A stretch of DNA of 64,000 nt from Bipolaris cookei (taxonomy: Eukaryota; Ascomycota; Dothideomycetes; Pleosporales; Pleosporaceae). The DNA lies in assembly GCA_002286855.1 (NCBI GenBank), contig NRSV01000017.1:227475-291474 (forward strand), given 5' to 3'. The notes under the pieces were generated by a model. It was not told the origin of the DNA. It did no database searches and saw only the letters and a program-made list of their open reading frames with translations. Positions 32,042 through 41,872 of the stretch are shown in pieces. Position 1 is the first letter of the stretch. Every line of letters begins with the position of its first letter. The position numbers were made by a program, and so were the translations under genes.

Positions 32042-33178
32042 AATAGCAAACAATACAGAGCTATTTTGACCGCACCCACACGTGCGACACTAATTATCTA
32101 ACCCTTGCCCTGTTGCAGCTGAATTACAATGCATTCAGTCCTTATATAGCAGTATTAGAAGTAGGTGTCAGCCTGGTACCGCAGTTCTGACGATTCACGG
32201 TGAACCGCATCCTCACGTGACTCTTGGTCATCTGCTTACCCATCTTCATTGTGCATATAATCGCTCCGTGTAGCTACCTCAATACAATGAACTCATTGAA
32301 CCCCCATAATTGAAAACTCATCAAATGTAACAAGCAGATACCGTGGCCTCGCACATCATACAACCGTTTACCGAGATCTTTCAAAAATGTTAGTGCTAAC
32401 CAAGCTTTCTTGCACTGTCTTTCAGGAAAAGGCTGCTGCGACTCTTGAAACAAAAGTTCTATATGTAGAATGGTGAGATTGGTGCTACCCAGTACGAACC
32501 CCCAATATATGGTGGCGGGATGAGTTATTGTCCTCAGAATGATCGAGGGACCGCCTGCAATCGAAGGAGATGATAATGGAGAAGGTAAAATGTCTGCGCT
32601 GAAAAGAAATCTCAGTCTATAACGATAATCGGATCACGTATCACTACAACAAGATGTAGGAACAGGTACTACTGGCAGTTCAAAAGCGATTGGAACATTG
32701 TAGCAATTTTGAGATGAAAAATGTGGATGAGATGTCCATACGGTATAATAGCAAGTCTGCGATATACGTGTAGACACGTCATCAGATAGCAGGCTTGACC
32801 AGACATGTAAAACGCAATACAATCATAAGACGTCAAAATTTACATCCAATTATTTCCGAATACAAAATCTGAGTTTCAACCCACTCTAATGCTACGTTGA
32901 ACATCACTATTCAAGACAAGGAACGAATGTGGGGATTCCCAATTCACAAGGCTCAAAGAGGAAGATATCGCACTCATTAACATGAAAATAGGCTACCAGC
33001 ACCCGCAATTCTTACTACAAGACCTATATCAAAGTTCCACACCCAAACACCTATCAAGACTTGATCTCAGCCCTTATATCGGTCCAAGTAAACAAGAAGC
33101 TATAATATACATATACAATCCAAGAAAAAGTCATAAAAGCACCCCATCACTCACCCCAAAAGAAAAGACAAACCCAAA
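32042..33178. other. Intergenic, no supported feature
   Basis: AT-rich spacer between the transposon and the 3' end of the P450 gene; only short frames. A plus-strand frame at 32982-33656 overlaps the P450 antisense and is a shadow. Confidence 0.5.
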
Positions 33179-35053
33179 CTACTCCCCTCTCCTCCTCCGA
33201 ATAGCAAACCCAATCCTCGTCTTCGGCTTCTGCGTCCCAAGCCCAAACCCGGACGAATCCATCTCAAATCCCCTATCGTTCACCTCAACCTCAAACTCAC
33301 TCACCAACAACGCACAAGTATACAAAATAATCCTCTTCGCCAACAACCTGCCCGGGCAGGCACTGAAACCCCCACCATACGGTATCCACGCGCCTGCCAG
33401 TCCCTTTGCTGAAAAATGCGATTCCTTAGTCGCTAGTTTGGGGCGGATCTCGCTAGCTTCGGGAGTAGACGGGGCGAGAGGACCGGATGTTGGATCTGCG
33501 GGGTCGACAATGAAGCGGTCGGACCAAAAAGTAGAGACGGGGTGGAGGCCATGTTGCTCGTTCCACAGCGACGTATTCATGTGCGCGACGTACGAACTCG
33601 CCATGCTGACTTCGTTGCGGGGCAGTGTCCAGTCGCCCACGTTGACACATTCGTGAGCTGAGCAGCGCGTAATATACGATTGAACGTATAAGCGAAGTGT
33701 CTCTGCGTAGACGGACTGGAGGAGGTCTTTTGAAAGGAGTTTGTCCATTGAGGCGTCGAAGCCTGTTGTGGGATTGTGAAAAACGGAGTCGAAGATGCTG
33801 GAGCGGATGCGAGAGAGGAGAATGGGGTCCGAGAAGATGTGGAAGGCGGTCATCATGGTTGAGGGCACGACGTTGGTGACGGAGGTCCAGATGAGACCGA
33901 GGTCGGTGGAGGCGACGGCGGCATCGTCTTGGCCAGAGATGCTGAGGAGCATCTTTTGGCGCTCGCGGTTCATGATGGAGCCCCAGTATGGGTCCCATTG
34001 GGTGTCTTGGGCGTCTTTGTCGCGGAAGTGTTGGCGCGCGTAGTTGTACCAGTTTTGGATTTGGGCAAGAAGGCGCTCGCGGACGCGGTAAGCCCTAGGG
34101 ATTAGGAAGCGTGGGAGGCGCTTGGCGAGTTTGACGACTTGTTCGTCAAATTCCCAGAGGTCTTGGGTGAAGTTTGGGTTGATAGCGAGAAGTGATGGTC
34201 CGAAGAGGGATTCGAGGACTGCCTTGCCGACAGTGTTGCGAAAGAAGGCGAAGAGATCGGGTTTTTCGATCCATTCGTCGCCAATGTTTTCAGCTTCAAG
34301 GTTTCTTTTGAGGATAGTTTGAAACCGTTCAAATGTTGGTAGCATTGAGGAGCCCGTCAGCCCGCGGAGTAGCGAGTCATGGGTGAGAAAGTCGATGCGG
34401 TTGTGTGGCTCGACATTGCTATACGGATGAGGCTTGCGATATGGACCCGAATCGTCAGCCGTGTAGGCCTTGATTCCTCTCTCGTGCATACCGAAGATAT
34501 AACGCAGTCCCACAGTGTATACGTAAATGGGACTGGAAAGGTTTGGGTTCTTCCACATATCGGCAATGGCTTTGGGCTCCGAGACGAGATAGATACCATT
34601 GATGAGCAGTGAAATACGGACACAGGTCAGCTTGCCGGCGTATGTTCTATACTCTCAGTCAGCTTCGTCCTTGTGCGGGATATAGATCAAGACTCACGTA
34701 GCCTTCGTCACAAAGGAAGCGCTATCCCACAGGAACGAGATAGTGCTTCCTATGATGGGCACCGCGGGATACTCAGGCGGTGTCTGCCCCGGTTTCCTTC
34801 GCATATGTGTCCAATGGTATAGTGATAGTGTGAACAAATAGTTGAAGATGAAGGGGATGGCCAACATGCCACCTGAGACTAGAATCTGCCGAAGATTGTT
34901 CGTCCATGAACTTGGAGTCATTTCTAGGCCGGGAGTCTGAATGAAAGACTCATTCTGTGGCATGTGCTGATCTTGAAAAGGCTCGTACAAGGCTTCTTTC
35001 AAGCTGGGCCATGATGAAAGGCTGGTCTGAATCCCTTGAGCGACCGTCATCAT
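33179..35053 (-). CDS. Cytochrome P450, CYP7/CYP8-like
   Basis: Two exons (35053-34698, 34646-33179; 51-bp intron GTGAGT...TATAG) give 607 aa. A roughly 55-residue leader precedes the membrane anchor (SGGMLAIPFIFNYLFTLSLYHW) and the proline hinge RRKPGQTPPEYPAVPIIG. The ExxR helix is YAETLRLY, and the heme-binding loop is PYGGGFSACPGR with Cys near 549. The I-helix reads TNVVPSTMMTAFHIF rather than the usual AGxDTT, as in the CYP7/CYP8 group (sterol hydroxylases, prostacyclin synthase). Fungal relatives act on sterols or secondary metabolites, but the substrate here cannot be read. It follows the transposon block and shows no copper-like promoter element. The start between 35158 and 35051 is not certain. 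Confidence 0.85.
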
Positions 35054-36262
35054 GAGTGAATACAGACGACTGTAAATTTGAATGCAAGCGTGTTCTGAAG
35101 TGTCACCAAACTTGCATGGATTTACATGCCTTTTGCACTGGTACCCGGTTATATACACACTAAGTAGCTATCCGCTGACGATTTTTCATAGACACCATCA
35201 GTCAGCACATCGACCACATCAACCGGCTATGGCAGTGCTTCTTGAGGTTCAAGCTAGAGTCGGCTTACCTTTGGACGCCTAATATGATGCGTATACTCGG
35301 GGAATACCACCAGCCTCACATGAGCGCCGAGGATTTCCCGTTTGGATGGTTGGGTTGCTCGGAAGCAGGGGTGTGGAGGCAACCATGATAGAAAAGCTGA
35401 TGCTTTGTCGTTTTGGCCCCATTGCATCAGCGCTTAGAGCACCCTCACACTCCACAATACAGCATAGCAGATTGGGTTTGTGCAAGCGTCCTTCTTCCTT
35501 GGGGCGTTGCGGCAGCTTGCTCCTCCCGCTGCGTGTGCGGGGTGCCGTACGCCGTGGCTTGTTAACCAATGTCCCGAGCTCTAATGCTGGAGATATGAAT
35601 CCCAATGTCAGCCTTGTGCACCGCACTGCCATTGTGACCCCCACACCTATGTTCTTTTTCCCTGGAATTGTGGCACAGTCTGCATATATTGAGTGCGTCG
35701 CAGTCATAGGCAATAGTTCGTGCAGCTATGTTTCTTGGACCCCCGAAATGCTTCTATACATATACCGCGCCAAGTACAAATCGGCTCAGCGGCGATTTTA
35801 GGCATGTGAAAGTCTCACTTTATCGTCATTTGCCGGTTGCGGGCGCCGCCCGTGCCGTAATACGAGTGCATGGCATGCTAATATTGTGGGGCTTTCAGCC
35901 AGGGTTCTAGAAGGCTGCCTAGTCTACCTGGACACTTCCCTGTTCCTGTACTCTCATTTGTGGAAGTTATTGAATATTTTTGGCACATAATAGCGAATCA
36001 CATCTACAGATGGTGCCTTGCAAAGCAAAATTGGAACTGAGGACATGAAGCTGTGGTTCATGTCTTTTTGCAGGCATTCAGAGGAACATAGTGATAATTA
36101 TCAATTCATTCGGTTACAGTACAATTGGAGATCCTGAGCTTAAGAAAAACAACTGTTTCATCTCAACCGCTACTGATTTCTCTAAGCCATTTTCTTATCA
36201 CTACTGAAATACAAAAAGATACACAACCACTATGGAATGTATGGGAGAGTAAGAATCCTAGC
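35054..36262. other. Intergenic, no supported feature
   Basis: A 1.2-kb spacer containing the P450 promoter and the 3' flank of the receptor gene. Only short overlapping frames on both strands. Confidence 0.5.
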
Positions 36263-37567
36263 TTACGAGTCCCTTATCACTACGACTGGCTCCTTGCTAG
36301 ACGCGGATGAGTGCAGCCGAGCCATATCTTCTTCCTTACTGTAAAGAGTAGACTCTGGCGAGTTTGATTGGATTGATTGGATTTCTCCTCGGTCGTTGAT
36401 GAATGTGCGAAGACCAGTCATCTGAGCCCTGGGAACGGCCGGTAAGCCAAAAGGACCCTTTTCGGCCCCAGACTCAAGTGTATCATCCAGCGTGTCTTTC
36501 CTCTTGCGATTGAACTTTGCAGCAAAAGAGGCAGAGAAGAAGCGCTGAGCTTGCTGTTTGGGCGTATACGCCTTGCTGTTTTTCCGTGACACGAAAAAAC
36601 TTCGGAAAGCAGTTGCCGCGGCAAGGAAGACACCGACTTGAGCGCTGACGACAGTCCAATACAACTCCCATATAGTATCGACCATGTCGTTGTTGATTAG
36701 TCCAGCGAGACGAGCAACGGTGGTGGCCATCATGATAACGGTCAAGCAAAGCGAAGACGCCAAAGCAACTTTTTGCGTCCACTGTACTTTGATCTGCCAG
36801 ATAATGCAAATGGGTATGGCAAGGACTAGAGGGCATCAGCCATGTGCTTGGAATGCATGGGACAAACTTACTCATAGCATCACCGACAAGGTCAAGGACC
36901 ATTTGAGCAGTGGAGTGATGGACGAGAAGCTGTTTGAACCTGCCAGTAGCGCACTGGACTAGCTGGATGTCAGCATAGTAAGGATTGGAGGACCAGCTTA
37001 CTTACGTTCTCTCAAGTCGAAATAATAAGGGCACCCGATGTACCAGATAGCGGTGCCGTACCCGAGGCAGGCCAAGTTGAAGAGGACTACCACCCACCAG
37101 TAGTAGTTGAGTACCGGCACCCGATCAATCAGTTTCTTGAAGAAAAACAAGAAGCTGAACTTGACAGCGACCACAGAGGCCCAGGCTAGCATGCCACATA
37201 CAGTGACCCATTTGTGGAAGTGGAAAGATATCTGCATCCAGTCTGGAGGAGGTATGACTCCCGGGACGCCGGTCTGTAGAGCAACAATGAGATACATGCG
37301 GTCCATGACCTCTGTGAACATGACGACAACGCTGCAGAGAAGGATACTAAAAGCGAGGAGCAAGAAGCCATCATCGGCGGAGAAGGATTGCTTCTGTACT
37401 CTAAAGCGAATGATGAAACGCGTGGTGACTGCTACCACACATAGGGCAAGCATCACTGACTGGGATATCTAGCAATCATGTTAAAGCAGAAAAATTGGAT
37501 GGATAAGCACTATGCTTACGATAAGGGCCTCTTTGGGAACACGACCTGCTGTGTCCTGAGGCTTCAT
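36263..37567 (-). CDS. PTH11-like integral membrane protein (fungal rhodopsin-fold)
   Basis: Four exons (37567-37520, 37468-37006, 36958-36872, 36825-36263; introns 51, 47 and 46 bp) give 386 aa. The protein shows about seven helices, an early FSADDGFLLLAFSILL (helix 2 of this family has an ADDW/ADDG box), a cysteine in LQCATGRFKQL before helix 6, DLVGDAMILAIPICIIW, and a 130-residue cytosolic tail rich in Ser and Lys. Known family: PTH11-class proteins include a host-surface sensor of the rice blast fungus, but most are uncharacterised. It is divergent from the P450 gene at 38232 with a 0.66-kb shared promoter. Confidence 0.85.
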
Positions 37568-38231
37568 GATGGCGTAAAGAAAAATCGAAAATGGATATGA
37601 TAGGTATGTAGAGATGCCTCGTCAGCTTGCACGCTGACAAGACGAAAAAAAGACATCCTAATCCCTATATCATGTCACCACCATTGGTATCTCGTAGGGG
37701 AAGCACAGTGCTGAAAGTACGTCGTCAACACTGCATGTCTTACTGCTTAATCTGCTAGGGCTTACAGGAATAAATCAACCCTCTACCCCCGCACATCCTT
37801 CAGCCTCGTCTAAGTGGTCAGTTAGTCCCCGACGTAGCATCCCGTCGCCTCAGCCTCAGCACTGCCCGTGCTGCCTTCTGGTGTGCATGAACACAGAGTC
37901 CGTTCTTTTTTGGGGGCCAAGGCATATCAGAGGTACGCGGATTTGTAACGGGCGGCTAATCGTGGGGCAGTGGGTGAATTGCCCCCACAATTTCGATAGC
38001 TTCCAAAGTGGGGGACGGGTTTGGGGGCCGCTTCCCAAGTCGCCTGCTCTGGGTCGCACGACAACGATCCACAAGTACCCGTGCCGCCTGCGCCTCATTA
38101 ACCGAAATTGGCACTAGTAGCAGCAGCAACAGTAACAATAGCAACAACAATAACGACAATCTATCCAGTCTTGTCTCCCCTTTATCAGAAGACCTTCCGC
38201 TTCGCCCTCATTGAGAGGCTACAATATCGCC
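37568..38231. other. Shared divergent promoter
   Basis: 0.66 kb between the receptor-like gene and the P450 gene. An AAC/AGC-rich low-complexity tract at 38114-38160 lies in the P450 5' leader. No copper-like octamer seen. Confidence 0.5.
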
Positions 38232-39971
38232 ATGGCTTCCTTCTCGTACAGCAGCATCGCATGGCAAGTCGCACTGTCAGCGGCAGTCGCCGCCATTGGC
38301 GTATTCACTTTCAAGATGATCAAGATGCGCATGATTTTCTACAAGCTCAAGAAACAAGGTCTGGTATGTATCTGCGATAGTCTCTTTGCGCGGTTTCTTG
38401 CTGACGCTCTCGTCTTGAGCCCATGCCTTCATGGGACTTTGGAGCTGGCAACCTTCAGACTCTTCCAGCTCTGCTCGAAAAGTTTCCAAAGGGGTCTCAG
38501 CAATCAGATGCTTTCACTCTTCTCTCCTACGAATTCAAGCAGTCGGATGGCTGTTTCTACATTGATCTGTGGCCTTTTACGAGTCCGCTGATGGTAGTCA
38601 CTTCTCCCGACCTTGCCACACAGGCTTGTCAAGATTACGACCTTCCTAAGCCAGCTATTCTCATTCCTTTTTTCGCGCCCTTTGCAGGCGGCCCAAATCT
38701 ATTCGATATGAACGGCAGCGAGTGGAAGCGTTCAAGAGCTCTCTTCAATCACGGATTCAGTGCCAACGTAATGCTTGATAGTACGCCCCACATTATCGAA
38801 GAGGCCGAGGTATATGTGGCGCTGCTGCGTGAGCACGCGAACAAGGGTGACACCTTTTCGCTAGACGATCTAACATGCGACTACATGATGGACGTTATTG
38901 GGTCGATCACAATGTAAGCACACATGAGATATACCGTACTTTCGTGCAAGCGCTGACCATGTCAGCAATGCTCGTCTCCACTCTATGACTCGACACAACG
39001 CACTTGCTGCTGCCATGCGGAGCTCTATCCAATGGCACTGTCAAGATGAGGAACTTAATCCTTTCAAGCGCTGGAACCCAATGAGACCTATCATCGAGTG
39101 GCGCAACGGCAAGATCATGGACAATTACGTTGGCAATGAGCTGGACAAGCGATACGAACACTGGAAGTCCAATGAGCCGTCCAAGGGGGCCAAGTCTGTC
39201 ATGGACATTACCATAGCAGCTTACATGGGCGAGCGCAAAGGTTCCAATAAGCTTGACCCCGATTTTAAGAGATGGGCTACTACCCAGATTCGCCTCTTTC
39301 TATTTGCGGGACACGACTCCACTGCAGCTACCATTGTTTACAGCCTCTACATGATGTCCAAGAACCCTGAAGTTCTGTCCAAAGTTCGCGATGAACTAGA
39401 TGAAGTCTTCGGCAAGGGTATCGATTCAGCTGCTAGAGTCCTCAAGGAACGCCCGCAGGAAATCAACAAACTGACCTACACAACTGCAGTGATTAAAGAG
39501 ACTCTACGCCTCTTCCCTCCTGCATCAGGTATGCGAGGCGGGCTTCCGGGTGTCTTCCTGCGTGATAAGAACGGTAACAAGTATCCCACTGAAGGCATCA
39601 ATATATGGGTTGCCCATGGCGCTGTGCAGCGAAACCCAGACTACTGGCCCGAACCTCACAAGTTCATTCCTGATCGTTGGATAGTGGAACCCGACCATCC
39701 ATTATATCCGCCAAAGGGTGGTTGGCGACCGTTTGAATATGGTCCCCGTAACTGTATGGGACAGACTCTGGCTATGCTGGACATCAAGATCACCTTGGCA
39801 ATGACGGTACGTGAGTTTGACGTGCATGATCAGTATGAGGAATGGGATCGGTTGCACCCGTCTACTGGTATCAAAACCGTCTTTGGGGAGAGGGCGTACC
39901 AAGTCCCTCAAGGAGCAGCTCACCCAGTCCATGGCTTCCCATGCAAAGTTACAGCCAGGAATATAGAGTAG
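38232..39971 (+). CDS. Cytochrome P450, CYP59 (VerA/StcS)-like
   Basis: Three exons (38232-38363, 38420-38913, 38966-39971; introns 56 and 52 bp) give 543 aa. An N-terminal membrane anchor (WQVALSAAVAAIGVFTF) comes first. Residues NPFKRWNPMRPI resemble the CYP59 type of sterigmatocystin and aflatoxin P450s. The I-helix is LFLFAGHDSTAAT (about 317-329), the K-helix VIKETLRLFPPA, and the heme loop FEYGPRNCMGQ with Cys near 472. All catalytic features are present. No polyketide synthase lies nearby, so a mycotoxin role is not implied; its neighbours are the receptor-like gene and an acyl-CoA dehydrogenase. The subfamily assignment is from memory of motif style and is moderate. Confidence 0.88.
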
Positions 39972-40319
39972 AACACGTCGGTGATGGGACCAAGGGCAAC
40001 AAGGTTTGGCGAGGGTTTGATTCAAAAGGTATAAACATCGACAAGTGTCAGACGGTATCTGATCACGGCGGATGCTTGGTATATTGGAGTTTCAATAGTG
40101 TACATATAAAAATATAGTTTAGTTGATTGTATGCAGTTTTGAAAATGCCATGTAGATCAAACGCATGCTCGGCTATGTACCTCGACTTGGCTAGCCCCAT
40201 CTAGTAGACGACAAGCATCCAAGTCGGCTTTACAACTACGTAGGTGGAGTACCACGTACATACACCAACAAAACAACGTCGCATCCAAATAACAATGTAA
40301 ACAACATACACCAGAAATT
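39972..40319. other. Intergenic, no supported feature
   Basis: A 0.35-kb spacer between two genes on the same strand. Nothing recognised. Confidence 0.5.
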
Positions 40320-41633
40320 ATGTCAAGACTCTCCATGTTCCCCATCCTACGGGCAATGCGCCCTAGGCTCCCCAAGCCACATACTAACATTAAATGCCAC
40401 TTCTCCACGACGCCTCGCCCCCATATCATGGAAACCACAGGCTTCACCTCAACCCAACTCGAAGTCCGAGAAGCCATCTCCGCCCTTTGCACTCAATTTC
40501 CAGACAGCTACTGGCGGCACCACGACGAAACCTCCACAGACCCCTATTTCTTCCACGCCGCCCTCGCAAAAGACGGCTGGCTCGGCATCGCCCTACCGGA
40601 GAAGTACGGGGGTTCAGGCCTAGGAATCTCAGAAGCAACAATGATGCTTCAAACCATTGCCGAATCCGGCGCAGGTATCGCGGGGGCCCAAGCCATCCAC
40701 GCAAACGTCTATGCCACACAGCCGTTGGCTAAATATGGGAATGAAAAGCAACTTTCCGAGACGCTACCTAGAATTATCAACGGTGAATACCGCACATGCT
40801 TCGGCGTCACAGAACCAAACTCTGGACTTGACACGCTGAGCCTCCGCACATTCGCCCAAAAGCAAGAAGACGGTGGATACACTGTCAACGGTCAGAAAAT
40901 CTGGATCACATGCGCCCAAGTAGCTTCCCGCATGATACTCCTCGCGCGCACCGCTGCACCATCCACAACACAAAAGCGCAGTGAAGCCCTCAGCCTCTTC
41001 TGCATCCCCCTTAACCGCAACCCAAACTCCGGTCTCAGCATGCAGCGCATCAAGAAAATGGGTGGTCGCGCCGTCGACGCCAACGAAGTCTTTTTCGACA
41101 ACTACCGCATCGCCGCCGACACACTAATCGGCACCGAAGGCCAAGGCTTCAAAATAATCCTATCAGGCATGAACGCAGAACGCTGCCTACTCGCCGGCGA
41201 AGCCCTAGGGCTCGGGTACGCAGCGCTCGCACGAGCAAGCGCGTACGCGCGGGACCGCCAGGTATTCGGTCGTGCAATCGGTATGAACCAAGGCGTTGCG
41301 CATCCGCTTGCAGATGCGTACATGCGGCTTGAAGCCGCGAAGCTGGCGACGTATCACGCGGCGAGGTTGTACGATGCGAGTCGGAGTGACGACTCGATAC
41401 GGGCAGATGCTGTGGGCGTTGCGGCGAATAGCGCAAAGTATCTTGCTGCGGAAGCGGCGTTTACTGCGTGTGAGAGGGCGGTGCTGACGCATGGCGGCAT
41501 GGGGTATGCGCAGGAATACGATGTAGAGAGGTATTTGAGGGAGTGTTTTGTGCCGAGGATTGCGCCGGTGAGTAGGGAGATGGTGTTGAATTATATTGGG
41601 GAGAAGGTGCTTGGGTTGCCGAGGAGTTATTGA
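40320..41633 (+). CDS. Acyl-CoA dehydrogenase, probably mitochondrial
   Basis: A single exon of 437 aa. The basic N-terminus with CHFSTTPRPH resembles a mitochondrial presequence. The family body shows LPEKYGGSGLG, CFGVTEPNSGLDT, GQKIWITCAQ, GMNAERCLLAGEALG, RQVFGRAIGMNQG and THGGMGYAQEYDVERYLRE, ending in VSREMVLNYIGEKVLGLPRSY. It is of normal length. The position of the catalytic Glu of the medium-chain enzyme reads PVSREMV, so the base may be the Glu there or elsewhere. Known role: FAD-dependent alpha,beta-desaturation of acyl-CoA in fatty or branched-chain acid breakdown. Chain preference cannot be told. Confidence 0.9.
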   Translation: MSRLSMFPILRAMRPRLPKPHTNIKCHFSTTPRPHIMETTGFTSTQLEVREAISALCTQFPDSYWRHHDETSTDPYFFHAALAKDGWLGIALPEKYGGSGLGISEATMMLQTIAESGAGIAGAQAIHANVYATQPLAKYGNEKQLSETLPRIINGEYRTCFGVTEPNSGLDTLSLRTFAQKQEDGGYTVNGQKIWITCAQVASRMILLARTAAPSTTQKRSEALSLFCIPLNRNPNSGLSMQRIKKMGGRAVDANEVFFDNYRIAADTLIGTEGQGFKIILSGMNAERCLLAGEALGLGYAALARASAYARDRQVFGRAIGMNQGVAHPLADAYMRLEAAKLATYHAARLYDASRSDDSIRADAVGVAANSAKYLAAEAAFTACERAVLTHGGMGYAQEYDVERYLRECFVPRIAPVSREMVLNYIGEKVLGLPRSY

Positions 41634-41872
41634 TAGGGAGGAGTATGTGTGGGGTATTCGATATATGTGTGTATTATTGAGTGATGGGGGAAGAAAGAGA
41701 AAAGGCGCCTTTAGGATGCTAACTCGTATATTACCGTTACACAACATGAATGGCGGGATCGTGTCTAATCGTTTACATCAAGAATTCAAACGTGGGCTTG
41801 TTATGGCGTACCAATACAGCCAACCCGTTGCGCCTATACACCAAATTTTGCCATGACCAAAAAGTCTGCTCA

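Noticed and set aside
33453..33998. 181-codon frame on the minus strand
   Set aside because: Arg/His-rich shadow of the P450 gene in another frame.
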